Source: Haliotis asinina
Lineage: Eukaryota; Mollusca; Gastropoda; Lepetellida; Haliotidae
Assembly: GCF_037392515.1 (NCBI RefSeq)
Contig: NC_090287.1
Span: 7,423,501 to 7,487,500 of the forward strand
Direction of reading: 5' to 3'
DNA: 64,000 bases
The notes below the pieces were generated by a model. The model was not told the DNA's origin. It saw only the letters and a list, made by a program, of their open reading frames with translations, and did no database searches. Both the position numbers and the translations under genes were made by a program. Below, piece after piece: positions 10,701-25,700 of the stretch (the stretch's first letter is position 1; each line of letters starts with the position of its first letter).

Positions 10701-13700
10701 TTTTATGTGAGTTAGTGTAGTATACAATGGTACAAGTATTTCTTTGATGTTAGCCTGAGAGCTGCATAGCAGTGTGTTTGTCTTGCGAAACCAGTAAAGG
10801 ATACCAAGCCCTGAAATAGCCTCATTCTCTCTTAACACTGTCAACCCATTCTTCTGTGGCACACTTTCATACACACAAGGTCCAGAGATTTCAATAACTA
10901 AAACATGAAAAATATGTCTTGCTATGATATACAACCCTTGGACAAGCCCTATTATCCTTTCTGAGGCAAGAACAGCACGTTCCTCTTGACAATTATATTC
11001 TACATAACGGCGTCTTGTTTCAAACAATTTAGACATTCTTAAATGGCTTGGTTGACTCTTGTGGTCTGATCTAATTTTTTCTGTTTGTTTGCTTTTGATG
11101 TTTGTAAAACTGATTGGGATTTATGTTGACATGGTGATCTGAGTACGGTGTGTGGACTTGTTTAACTATGTAATTAGGTATCTTCAGATGTACAAGGATT
11201 GATGTTGCAAGAATATTTTCAAGAACTGAGGCAAAGTACAGGATGACTGACTTTTTAAAGCAATGGTAGGACATGGCCAAATGGCCAGTGCTAAGTGGTT
11301 TGAACTGAAAAATATATATTGAATTAGTATGATGTGTTTTTTTTCCATTTGAAAAATATTGTCAGTAAAATGTAACTAAAAGTACATTTTGTTTTCAGGT
11401 GTTACATGATAATTGCATGATATAATGGTAATATTAAAGCTTGTAGACATATACATAAAGAATGTTTAGTGTGAGTAGCCTTTAATTTCCCCTTCTTAAC
11501 AAACTGACACAGTTGTATATTCAAAGAGAAAAACAGTATTAAGAGGCATGCAAATATTTCTATTTCTATTTCACACAATCCAACATAATGTTTATAAAAA
11601 AATATGTAAGCCTAAGAATAGATACTTGTATGAGATAGTGTTAAGTTTGTTTACACTGATGTATGCACAGATTTATGAAACCAAATATGACATGCAAAAC
11701 ATTGCCCTGTCCGTGGGAAGTCCCTTCATGGTTGTGGGCTAAAATAGATTAAAAAAATAGACGGGGACAAATGGTCCATCTCTACATAGCATGAAGGTTA
11801 TGCATCAGTAATTCAGCCAGGATTAGGTCTAGATAAGCATCACTTGATTGCAACAAGGTGGATTTGGTGAGATAGCCAATTGGTTAAACAATATTTGTTT
11901 GACAAGCAAAAGATATCAGGTTGGTTACAATGTGTGAAGCTCATCTTTTGGCATCATTGCAATACAGTTACAGAAATTATTGTATTGTATTACAGCAGTT
12001 ATGGCTCATACAAGCATAACACACTATTCACTTCATTGATTTCAACATTTGGAGATCTTCCATGCAAACAAATATTGTGTGTGTGTGGACAAAATCTCCT
12101 GACAAAACAAAGATCATATGTACTGGAGAGGCCATTCCCACAGTTACCATTCAGAGTGAATCGTGAGATGCGTCTGGTCATACTGTGTTTGTGTCTGGTT
12201 CAGAGTTTTAGCTTCTGCTTGTTTTGTACAACAGAAGTCAGAAGATTGTGTTGACCGCATTCTCAGGTCTGGCACAGGGATGATCAGTGTCCAGTCACAC
12301 TTGACCATCTGCCATAGCAGCCATCTTGAAAATGGAGCCCATGCACATTTAGCTGGGCTATTGTGTAACCTTCAGCCTGAAACTTTCATTCCACAATGTG
12401 ATGTTTGTGCTGTGACTCACAGGCAAAGACTTAATTGCCATCTATCATTATTCAGTTTACAAAACATGCATAACTATCTGTTACAGTTAATAACATGGTC
12501 AGAATTTGTGTTTGAAATTCAACAGTGAATTGAATTTTCTTCAAGTCATACTGCAGGCAGGTCTCACACAACAAAACCTCATGTCTCCATACACAAAATG
12601 TCCAACCAAATCCAAGTGTCTTTAAAAATGCATTACTTGTTCAGCATTTAGACTTTCCCCAACTTGTATCTGAATTCCAAACAGACATGTTTCCACCTTT
12701 AACACATTGTCATGAGTCAAGCTTTATCTGAGATCATACCCTGAACACAATGCCAGATAGGTGAGACACAACATTCATTCAGGTGAGACATGTAATGGGT
12801 GTGTGCACAATCCATTCCAACAACAGGACATACTTCTATCCAGGAGCTGCTTGCACCTCAAACCATGTACAATAAACTCTGTATTTGCCTCTCAGGGTTG
12901 TTGAGTAACTTACACATGTGCCACCTAACCAACAACCAGGACAACATTACATGGTCTTGGCATGCGAACACAAAGTCCTGACTTTGACAAGCTGAAAAAA
13001 TTCACAACACCTGCTATCTCAATTTATTTTAGATTATGCTTGTCCTTTTTTATCAGTTTAAGGTAGAACACTGTGTTGACATGATTAAGCATGTTGAGGA
13101 TGTAGGGTGGATGGATGGTCTAGTGGTTAAGGTGTTTGTTCCTCAGGTCAAACATATGGTTTCAGTTCCCAGTGTGGGTAGAATATGTGTGAAGCCCCAA
13201 TCTGGCGTTCCAAGCAATGGTATTCATATTTTACGAAGAACTACATAAAACCCAATCACTTCCTATTACTGGGGTATGCTGGTGGTATTTTGTGTTCACT
13301 TCAAAACTCAAACTGTTGTTTGTCAGGAGTATTTGAGCACTTATAATATTTCAGTTCAGTCAGTCATCCTCTTACAGAAAAGTCAAGTGTCACAACCAGA
13401 GCTCCAGATAATTTTTCAAGCAATTGGGTATTTACTCCCATGTCTGTTTATGTATGAGTAATTGCATTTTTTTTAGGAGTAACTAGCATTTTGTATACTC
13501 CCGATAGTTTAAAGAATCGAGTGCTTTTACACATAGTGTCTTTTCCTTATTGGGTAATTAACGCTTCTAAATATGCAAATATAAATGCTTCTCAAAAGTT
13601 TTTAGTAATTCATATATTCCCATACATATGTCATAGTTTAAGGAAAGTAGTTACTAGTTTAAGGAAAGTAGTTACTAGCCATTTTTGAACCGGCAACATG

Positions 13701-16700
13701 AAAGTCACATGACTACTACAGTCAACTCCAGACAGTGGTTAAGGCTATAATAGTACAGTGTATGTGTATATGTAGGCATGACTTAACATTTGCTAAGGCT
13801 GTTGTGGAGTTGCAGCTCCATAATGAATTATCATACGCAAGCCTATTTAGTTCATTCAATAAAGTACACAAGGTATTATAGACCTATTGGGTGTTAATTA
13901 ATTCTTATGCATTTTTTGTACTCCCAGATTTGTAATTAATTGAGTAAATGTGATTTTTATTGAGTAAAAATATACATGCCTTATCTGGAGCTCTGCACAA
14001 TGTATAACTGTCCACCACAGTCACTAGACAACATTTTTCCCATCTGTTAAAGTTACATGATTGTACACATCCCCACCTAACAACATTGCATGGAATATAC
14101 TTCCCTATCTACCAAAGTTACTTTATATTTTCCCATTCACAGATCTATAGTTTATATCATAGATCCACAGTTTATATATTCCCTCATCACTTATCTTCAA
14201 TGACAGATTATTTTTAACAGCAAATACAAAATCCTGGACTGATCTGCAACTCATCATGCTGTGTGTATTTACAAGAGCCAGGCCCCTCGCTGGCCTGGAC
14301 CAGGTGTCAATATGATCATTGGCGGTATCCATGCGGCCATGTTTGACTGTTGACCGTCTGCTATCTGTCAAGTGAGGAAGTGTTAGGAAAGTGTGGTGTA
14401 TCTGTGTGTTGAGGTCTTACTTAACAGTCAGTTATCATCATGGTAGATCATTTTGTTGTGTTTAGTTATCTCCAATCTGATTTTAATAATTGCTATGGAA
14501 ACACAAAGATCAAAGATGGAGGCTTTTAAGAATGTGTGGGCAGTGCACTACCTGCAGGCCTACTACCTACGCGAACACTAACACTATTATACGCATGCAC
14601 GCTTGCGTGCACACATGCACACTCACACTCACACATGCACACATACACATACTGTCAAGTATGACAATTTTCAATTGTTTTCAAACTAGTCATGTGAATG
14701 GCAGTTAGTTGAATTCAGATAGCGTGACTTTTAGCAGAAATGCTTAGAAGGTTTTGCATCTACTCATTCATAATGAACTAAACCTAAGGGAATAATTTTG
14801 GCAGTAATGAATAGTGATTTAAGTAAATATAAACAGAAACTATCTGTTAATACCAAAATGATCCAGCACAGTCAGTCACTGCCTTTACATTCATTAAGAA
14901 ATGACGACAGGGTAGTTATTGAGCTGGACAGGTAAATCAGGCACAATGGCTATTGTCACGTCAACTGCTCGTTTACAGGTGACCCTACCTTTCAATACCT
15001 GGCTGGAACAGACCATTGGGGTCAGTGAGCAATCAGGTGGGGCTATTTTAGGGGCTTCTTTCTTTATCGAGGACAAATTCCATTCACGTTTATTGACCAC
15101 TGTTCCCACTGAGACAGGTGCAGAAAGTCATAAAGCATGTCTATTTGGGGCACAGACATCGCTTTCAGTTTCTCTACATTGTGTCAAATAGATGGTTTGG
15201 TCACCATGAAAGCATAAGTAACCATTTGATTCCTGACATCCTAGAGTCTGTGTTATGAAACATTTTTAGTAGCTTATGTATTTTTGTATTTGGGGATTTA
15301 CAAGCTTTAATGAATAATTATTAAGATTTTCATTTGTCAAAAACTGAAAAACGTGACGATAATCTGTGTAGAACCCCAAAAGCTGTACCACATAGGTATG
15401 CAGTAGTTAGTAAAATGTAGTGATGTATTATTGATCCTCAGGGCTATATATGTCTCCTTACAGGCCCATCTCCACGGTCCATCAATGTATGGGAGATTGA
15501 TAAACATTCTTGTATCGGTCCTTGAGGAAATTATACTGTAGCATAATGAATATCTTTCAAATACATTCTGCTTGATTCACAAATGCATGTTCTTTTTTAT
15601 ATTTTAACCAGAGTTGCCAAATGCAAATTGCATATTTGTATATCTAGAGAATTCATTACATTTCCATCTTGCAGTGGTAATGCAGATGACACTCTCAGAG
15701 AAGAACACAGTGTTCATGAATATTTTTAAATAGTTCCAAAATAATGTTGCGTCTTTAAATGTGATCAGAGACCATATAATTATATCTGTTATATGGTCTC
15801 TGATGTGAAAAACACTTAAGGAAGTTTCCTGGATGTCAACATCAATATTACGAGGAACATGCTGTTCCGAAGTGAAATGTTTTGTTTTTCGTCATAAAAA
15901 ATTCCACATCCATAATGCCCTCTTCAAAATAATGTGATTTAAACATTTTAAATGCTTCTGTTGCATGAACCCAGTTTACATGGGTTCATGAGAGCTTCAG
16001 AATCCTGGGGTCTGATTGTTGAACTAGACTCTTGGCCAACTGTTTCAACAGTTCGATACTCGGTTTCATCTCCTCACCTAGTTCAGGACAGCTACAAAAT
16101 CTCACTTTAATCTTGTAATGATCACTCATGCCCTAGAGGGGGAATTCCACCTGTTTAATCAAGTGTACATTGCTGGTGGGATGTTCCAGTCACTGCATGG
16201 CTAGCTCTGAACTCTGACCTATTTGTCTCAGCTTGACCTGGACGGGTCATATCCTAGCTGGGCAGTATTCAGGGCGTAAGTACCCACATGAATAGCTGTG
16301 GACCTGGGCCCCATTCCCCCATTCCACAGAGTTATTGTAGCGCTAAGACAATGGTAGTTCCCATACATAATCTCACGTTTACAATACTTGTGATGCTACT
16401 TTGATGAACAGCATGGTCCTGTTTCAAAAACAGTCAATCAGATGTCAACTTTCTTAAACAATCTGGATTTGTCATCTACCACCTTGATTCAACATTTTTG
16501 ATTTCAGCTAAAGAAAACCCGTGCAAGACATTAATATGTATTCGTTCATTTCAGTGCATTCTATTTAAGTGTACATGACAACAAATTGCAAACTGTTTTT
16601 AGCACACATCTGTGAATATATGTTACAGTCAGATTGTAAAATCAGTGATATCATGAAATGACTTAAAATTTCAGTCTTTTGTAAAAAAAACTAAGAGGCT

Positions 16701-19700
16701 TAGCCTTTTTGCATCATTTTGTGTGGGACAAAATCATGGCTTGACAGTATATGAGAACAGAAAGTTGGTGGTTGGGTGCTCTGGCCTATTCATATCAGTA
16801 GATGTTAAAGGTGGTACTTGTTATTGCCCTGCCTGATGCTCTGCATAGACAAAGACTCTTCAGTTTTGAGTTTATTCTTTTATGTCTAGACCTGATATGG
16901 ATGTCATTGTTGAACTGTGACATGGTATTTGTGTGGACTAGCACTATCAAATGCTCCTCTTCCCACTTCCCCTCCCCTCAAATCTGCTCAGCCCACCTCT
17001 CCACTCCATCACTCCACTGCGCTACAAGTTATTATTTAATTTTGACAGTGATAATTGAACATTCATTCCACAAAATTCACCAATTTCACCTGATTGCCAG
17101 GCCTTCTTTAGGTGTGTTGATTGCCAGGCAGTGTATCATTAACTTGACCATGCAGGTGTGACTAATCAAGCACTTCATTGGGCTACAGTTAATTAGTGTT
17201 CTATATACCCTGAAGGTGTTGTTCTTCAACTTGTAGATCGTCGGCTCAGGTAAGAACCTTAATCTTATCAGGTGTTAAGAATGGTGCTTGACATTTTAGC
17301 ATATTCATTAGACCACTAACGCCTCAACAATCAAGTACTTTAGATCGGCACAAAATCGTTGTGTTTGTGGGAGTGTGGAAAAGATCAGTGGATCATTAGA
17401 TATTGATTACAGTGATTAACTGGGTGTCAGAATACAATGGTTGTACAATTTGTGTAAGTCAGTATATTGACTTAAGCCCTGGGACAAAAACTGAAAATGA
17501 GAAGAGAGTTTCTACTTATAATTCATGTTTGTATTAAATTCTTTTATGTTAAAATCAGTTTTCATAATGAAATATGTATTGGGTTGCTGTTTGATAGACT
17601 TTGTTTGAAAGGTATAGTGATAAGAAAAAGTGACAAATTTAAACCCTTTCCACATTCATAAGAAATCTCTGCTAAGAGCAGAGTTAATTGTACTGCTTCA
17701 ACTTTACTATGAACCTGTGGTTTTTTTGCATGAAGTGCCATGGACATCAGAATCATAAGGGCATGCACAGAAATAAGCATTTGGTGATGATGTTGATGAT
17801 ATGAAACCACTGATGAGGCTACATTGTACAAGTTGACTGGAAAAGCACTTGAAAAATTTACATGACTTCATTCAGTTTATGAAGGGGTAAGCTCATACTC
17901 AGAAATGTTTTATATTTCACAACAGGAGTTGATATCCATTAATTGCCTGCCTTAGGTGCATTACTTCTACATGCCATGTAAGTATGGATGAACTCTTTAT
18001 GAGAATGGGAAGCAATGGTGTAAGCTCTAATAACGTTGTGAAACAAGTAAAATATTGGAATATCCATGGAAACACATCACTCACCATGCAAATAATGAAA
18101 TTGTTCATGCATATGTCTTATGCAACATATGTCATACTTGGAAGTCGTGGTGGCTGAGCGGGCTAGGCGGCTGACTTTGTGTGCTGGCGATTAGGTGCCT
18201 GACTCTGAGGGTGCGGGTTCGAATCCCGCATGGGACTCAACCGAAAAAAAGTACTAGCATTTGTACTTTACTAAGAAAGTGAAATCCCAAATATGACATA
18301 TGTTGCATTTGACCACTTTCTAAATGGCATCGTGTAATCATATGTCTTATGCCTCTCAAAGAAGTTACCTTGTCCATCTGTCCGTCTGTCCATTTGTCCA
18401 CCTCACCATTAATATGTCTGTCAGTCAGGATAATACTTAACAGGTTAAGGCACCAACCCTGAGAACTCCACTACCCAGTTGATTTACTCCCCTTTAATGG
18501 CTAACCAACATTCTTTGGAACCATGCATTCCTGGTCTGGATTTTCTGTGAGGATGTTGTGCTATAATTTCATCCCCTGAAACATGACATATGACCAATCA
18601 CACAGGTACACAGCCATGAAATGCTTGCGTATGTTTGGAAACATGCCTAACTATTTATTCATGAATAATGCATGGTGTATGTAGTGTTCTGATAAGCTGT
18701 TCACTGTTGCAGTAAGTGGATCATCATTGATCATGGAATGTTTCTACTGTCATAGTCGTTCTGGTTGAATAATCACATTGTGTAGTGCAGGGCATCCAGA
18801 ATTTATCACCAGGCTGTTCTAGTTATCAGGGAACTGAAAGATGAGATAATGAACATGATAATAATATTTCTAGTTGTGTGTGTGTTTTGTTATTTATGGT
18901 CATCCTCAGCAATACTGAAGGATGAGAGCCTACATAACTGTATTTGGAGCAAACAATCCAGTGATTGATATTGTGAACAATGATTAACACTGGCCACAGA
19001 GTCTGACCATCTCGTCCACTTGTAACTATGACTAACATTGATAGAAGTGCACATATCTTAACCCAGAATTTAGTGGGGGTTTTTTAGTGGTGAGAGAAAT
19101 TACCTTGGATCACATTGCTTATTATTTCTTGATTGACATAGTATTGCATGAAAAGTTGGTAAGCAGAGACAGACCATGAAAAGTGATTATTTTTCATCTT
19201 CAAAAACATTCTCCATACAAACTAATTTTAAAGTATGGCTTCAACAAAATTGTAACACCCTGTGTGAAGAATGTGAGTAGAAGCTAGCAACCCTGCCCCC
19301 TACCACTTCTTATGCCTGTCACATTACCATACCTGCATTCTTAGGTGAGTTGATGACCCTACTTCAAAGGGAGGTTAGAAAGGTCATATGTTTAAATCAC
19401 AGGTAACATCAGAGCATTGAGATCACTGACAGCATTGCTAACAAGAGCAGTTATGCAGTGGTGATAAATAGGTCTTAATTAAGCTGTAAATTATTCTTAC
19501 AGAAAGCCTTCAAGTGAACAAGGCTTTTATATCTAAATATTTCCTGAAGTAGCACCAAAGTGCTAAATATGGAATCACATCTATTATAAGTCAATAAAAA
19601 CATTTCAACCTGTTTCTTCCCTTTGTGTGCTACTGGAAAATTTAAAATTTATTGTTTTTATAGCATGACCTATTTGTATTCAGCTTAGATACACAATCTA

Positions 19701-22700
19701 CTTAAACAACGAATGGAATTTAAAATGAAGTTTGTTTTTTTTTACATTATATTTTATGATAGAAACTAATATTTTAATAGATCTTTTTTAGTAACATGTT
19801 TCAATATAATTTTGAGGCGTAATATCTTTTCACCTCACCAATTATTCTGTTCCTATTTAAATCGAAACTTCAAGTCATACAGACAAATAACTGATTTGTT
19901 GCATCCTTACACAGTTTCAATCATTTGTACAATTCATTTAATTTTATGTATGTAATGTCCCAAATGTCCAAATTAAATACCATTTAGACTTATAACAGTA
20001 CATCAAACATTTTTAAACTTGCAGTTTTTGGTTTTTTACCATTATCAAACACAAACACCATTTTTGTGTTATTGTTAATAACAAGGTTCCAGATGGTGCA
20101 GTTTGATATCAATTTACAATTGTTGGCTGTTTTACAACATCATCCTTGTGACCTTGAGCCTTGAAATATCATATAAACAACCTCACAATGAAACTGCCAC
20201 TAACACACAATGTTCAGTTCACAGGGCATGCTTTATATGAACTCTTAAAAATTAGGATTGTATTCAGAAAATGTATAAAGGAGAAATTATTGTAATACAG
20301 ACACAAACAAGACAAAAAATTCATGTTTTAAATAACATGGAGGACGTATGCTGGTCGTGAAATGACTGACAACAAGAGGCTTCTTGATGGGAGGGTGACG
20401 TTATATGAAGAGTAAATTCCACAACCCAGAATTACAACAGACGCGGTGTTGGAAAATATTTCCATGGCTACGAGTTAGTGTTTTTCTTCCTTCTCCTCTA
20501 TGAGAGGTCCGACAATCATCAAAGCCAGGATATTTCTTCGTGACCTGATGTCAACATCAGGACATGGAGGAATTTCGTCCTCTGCAATGCTCGCAAGAAC
20601 AAGCAAAACATCACTGCTCTTTAAAAGAGAAGATGCAAGAACGGCCTTGCCTCAGAGACAGGTATGATGACTTGCCATGGGCACTGAATGGCCTGACAAA
20701 TGAGATAAGCAGCTTTAAAAAGGATTAACTCCAACAGGACTTAGGAAATCTTGGTAATGGCCTTTCACTGAATTGTTACCAACTTCAAAGACACCGAGCG
20801 ACATGAGAGGGACAAATTACTAGTTTATGTTTGATACAAGGCGATCAGGAATCAATTTGGTTTGGGAACGTTAGCCACAAGTATCTTGGCCTCATTAAAC
20901 AGTCATTGATTGTGATGGTAGGAGATTTAGTCAACAACAGGGAACTCTACCTGTCCATGAAGGTCTGTGAGGGATCTGACCTCAACCTTGAGGCATAACT
21001 GCACACATACTTGACTCAAAAGTCTATTTACAGAGTGTAAATGAGGAATTAAGTCATATCAGTAAAAGTAGCTAAGAAGGAAAGTAAGGTGTTATTGTAT
21101 GTATTATTGTGTCAGAAAATCTGTTCTTTTCTGTGTGATTAGTATTATTTAGGAGGGATTTAGATGTACTACACTGATACATCCTCTGTCATGTCCCTTA
21201 CAGGTCATAGTCGGGCTGTTATAGATCCTTAAAGTTAATCTCTCACTCACTCACTGATGAGCTATGAGCTATCACACCTCAGCAAAGTTTGCATACTGTC
21301 ATTGCAGCTATTGCTTTCATCCAAGGTGTACATGTTTAAGGTTTGCATCAAGAGGTTGACATACCAGGATACATATGAAGAACTGCATTTATCTGCATCA
21401 GATCAGCATTAAACCAAACTCTCCAATGTGTCCTAGATGTGCCTGTCTGCCCCTTCAACCAGGAACTTGCTAATCCACATTCAGCTGTCCATGGTTTGTC
21501 CCATGTCATCAGTTCCCAGTTGTGCAGATCAATGCTCATCCTATTGATCTCTGGATTGTCTGGTCCAGTCTTGATTATTTACAGACTGCCACCATATAGC
21601 TTGAATATTGCTGAGTGTGGTATAAAACTAAACTCACTCACTCACTCACCATAGTTTGTCCACCCAACTACACCTGAGTGTAATACATCTTCAGTGAAAG
21701 TTTGCTGTTCATTTGGAACTATTTTGTGTGTAGAAGTCATTTAAACCATTGACATTAATGATATATATTTTGCTGTCGGTTAGAAATGTGAATTTTATCA
21801 TAAGTGATGAAGAGAAAGAAGAAATCTTTGTTATTATTGTTTCTTGTTCTTAGGGTATGCAATGAAAAAAACAGGGATGAATGTAGTGGTCGCTATGGAG
21901 TTAATGCAGTGAAATTTCTCAGTGTATAATATTTCACAAAGAGGTACTCAAATATAAAAATTTGTGAAAAAACATTTTTGTCAACAATCGAACATCCCAA
22001 GAGACACTGAATTAGTGGGATAAGGTGAAACAATAGTGGAAATACTGAAGCTCTAATTCTGAAGGAAAATTGTCAAGTGATAAACTGTCTTTGCTAATAA
22101 GTTAATGGATTTCCTTTTGTGCACCAGTAGTTAAGTAGATAATTTTTTGTTTACTTCTTTTAAATAGTCAACATCTTGTCGTGACAGTAGACATTGCTTT
22201 CAATAAGGAAATGTTTTTTATATATTGAGCCTTGAGCTTATGGTGTTGTAGTGTTTTAGCAATTGATCAGATTTGTCAGGTACAGCTCTCATTCATCATT
22301 TCTCATCAAGCTGAGTGACAGTGTCAAATAGCTGTTCCCTGTCAGTGCTGTCGTCAGTGCTGCTGTCAGTGCTATGCTCAATGCAGCCGTCTGCGGAGTC
22401 TGTCCTGGTGCATGGTTCATCCATTACACTATAGCTTCAGGTGATATTCTGTTGCCATTGATCAAGTTATGGCACTCAAAGCATTTGTCAGTTGATTGAG
22501 CTTTGCGTAAACATACTGGGATTTTCTTGACAATGACAACTCGACATCTCCCTATCGACCTGAAATTTGCTAAAGGTCAAAGCACCTTGCCAGTGCAGAT
22601 TGTAACTGTTTTGTTTGATGTGGTCAGTGTATTAGATATGAATGGACAGCAAAAGTGGCTATCAGAACTGCTTATGACAGCCTCCTTGTCTCTGATTCCA

Positions 22701-25700
22701 TGTCGCTGTCATTCAATCACTCACTCAGGATGTCTCACTCTGCCTTGGACATTCTCACAATTTTTGTGTCTTTTGTTTTCCCAGTTTTCCTCATTGTAGC
22801 TCTTTACATATCCCAGGATCTGAGAGAGTCTTTGCTTTACTTTTGCAATGGTTTGTCTGGCTATAGTTCATTATTTACATGCACTTGCTTGCTTGCCTTC
22901 TCACTCACTCACTCACTCATCCACCCACCCATCCACTCACTCACTCACTCACTCATGCCATTTTTTTCATGTCAAATTCTATAACTGTCACTAAACCTCG
23001 AGGTACCAATTACCAATATCCACTGTTGCTGTTGTTAATCCACATCTTGCACACCACCATATTGTTTTTGTTAATTGGTATGACATGTACATAAGTCTGT
23101 TCTAAGCTGTCATGTTCTTCCCTCTTGCTCGACAGCGGTAGTATATGTTGAATCTATACTGTTGCATCATAACATATCAAAGCAGCTGTCATCCATGAAG
23201 TAATTACCACCATTTGTTTTTTTCGTTAAACTTATCAGGATTTCTGACAGAACATGTTGAAGTATCACCTGCATGACATGACTGCTAACTACAATGGCGG
23301 TGATGACCCTGTCCGTCTGTGTGGTTATTGCCTGATGGTGCACTGCTGCTGTCAACAGCAGCTGTTCCTCCACACAGTTGATCTATATCTGTAATATTGT
23401 TTTAGAAAACTCACAATCACACTTCATATTCATCAACTGTGGGGATGAGAGTTGTACTAGGTTGAACAAGAGGTGACCAAAATGCACACGATGGTCAGGA
23501 CCCATGAATGTCTGGGTTAGAATTGATCTCAAGCAACCCATGCTTTTGTCATTAGAGGCAACTAACGGGATCGGATGGTCAGAGTTGCTGACTCTGTGGA
23601 CACATGTCATCGTCTCCCAACTGCGTAGACTGATGCACATTTTATTGATTACTGGATTGTTTGGTCCAGATCTGATTACTTGCAGAATGTTGCCTTAAAA
23701 GTGGAATATAGCTGAGTGTGGTGTAGCACCAAACTCATTTACTCAAACTCACTCACTCATTCAGTGTCATTTATATATGTGCATGTGGCTTGTCTAGCAT
23801 TTATATGATTGTGCATGGGGTTTGTCTGGTGTATCTTTGGACAATGGTAAACTTAAAATCTGTCAGTAAACCTAATTAAACTGCCAAATCCAAATTATTC
23901 CTTCAGAGCAACCCATCATTAACAAGTAATATTTTTAACTCAGCTATACAGTTTCCCAGCCATTCATACACCTTGCGGAGCTTGTTTTGCTCTGTCTTGG
24001 CATTAGAAGTCAATGGATGGTGTTTATTTTCTGTCATCAGAAATTCATGCATTACATGACAAAGGTGGCAGCAGGTGGATGTGGAACTGAATGGGACCAA
24101 CACATTCCAACAGCGATTTACTGGTGGTGTGATTTACTCACTTAAGTCCGAGGAGTAAACAGGCAGTGGTCTAAGGTTACATTATATGGTACACAGTAGT
24201 AGTCACCGCATAATAATTATATCGACAGCCATGGGAAAAAAATCTGGTATAGCATATTGACTCCTTGTCAGAAGATAAGGTGAAAATAAATTAACTATCA
24301 TACTTTCATTCATTGTTATAAAAGTGTGACACAGGAGGTAAGTTTTTTATGTCTTTTACTAACCTATCAGAATCATTAATATCTCATAGCACATACTATG
24401 TAAAAGGAAGAGACCACGCCTCCAAAACCCAAATCCCTGCACCTACATCCACTCAGCTTCACACCCTCACATCCCATACACCACTACACCCACACACCTC
24501 CACACCCATAACCCCCTACACCAACCCCAACACACCTTTAGTCTTCTACTGTAACCAACCCCAACACACCTGTAGTTTGCTACCCCAACCCCAACACACC
24601 TGTAGTCTCCTACCCCAACCCTAATACACCTGTAACCCCCTACACCAACCCCACTACTCTTACACCAAACCCCACCGCATAAAACCTGTAGTCTCCTACC
24701 CAAACCCCACCATACCTGTAGCCCCTACACCAATCCCACCACTCTTACACCAAACCTCACCACACCACACCTGTAGTTTCCCACCCAAAACCCACCACAC
24801 CTGTAGTCTCCTACCCAAACCCCACCACACCTGTAGCCCCCTACACCAACCCCACTACACCTCTAGTCTCCTACCCAAACTCCACCACACCTCAACATAC
24901 TAGATCTTACCAATCCCGGATCTGTCTCTGTATTGCAAAGGGTGGTGGGGTAGCCTTGTGGTTAAAGCATGCCAAAGATCCAGGTATTATTCCTCACATA
25001 GGTACAATTTGTGAAGCCCATTTCATCTGTGATATTGCTGGAATATTGCAAAAAGTGATGTACAATTATATTTACTCACTCACCACTCACTCTGTATCGT
25101 TACATATACTGTTTATTATAATTCATTATGAAGATGTTGTCTCCTCTAGTTTGTTATTCTGAAATGGTAAATGTTCATCTGACTCTTTCATTCTTCCCAT
25201 TTTCCATAAAGTTGTATTCACTCAGAGGAACAATTTCTACTGTGAAGAAGAGCACGTACAACCAAACTTAAGTGGACACCAGGGAGTGATTATTGTCTAG
25301 TTAACCCTGTTTCCAGCCTATCAAAATGGAATCTATCCATGTGATGTGCTATGACACTCCTAGTGGAGTGACTATCGCTGGTTACCACATGGCCACCAAG
25401 AGGTTTAATGTTATTGGTTCAAGAGGTGTTTTGTTGTACCTCCTCACTGCTAGGCCCGACTCGCCCTATAAAGATGAGCGTGGAGGTATGCTCGGAATCT
25501 AGATTGTTGACAGTGAAGCTATACCCGGGTTTGGTGACACAGAAATGATACTACCCTGCCTCCAGTGGTGTGTTACCTGGTCTGATCTATATCAATACTC
25601 TGGACATGGCTGCTCAGTCTTTATACATTTCAACATGGCTGCTCAGTCTTTGGACTTTTCTCATCCAGACCTCTCAGTCTTTAAATGTTTCAACATGGCT

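Noticed and set aside
7818..10715. Open frame of 965 codons, with further long frames of 888, 370, 313 and 281 codons
   Set aside because: They are translations of the 30-bp array in several frames and on both strands. The longest begins inside a SINE, and no codon bias or domain supports any of them.
14894..15191. Overlapping open frames on both strands (71 and 90 codons)
   Set aside because: No recognisable domain, no splice-site context or composition shift; they lie inside intron 1.
18145..18232. Functional tRNA-Ser or tRNA-Leu gene
   Set aside because: The T arm is good but the acceptor stem pairs poorly and the anticodon arm does not fold. Flanking direct repeats fit a SINE.
21439..21654. 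Conserved peptide 'LLISGLSGP...NIAECGIKLNSLT' recurring at about 7.8, 21.5 and 29 kb
   Set aside because: This is SINE family A translated, not a protein family.
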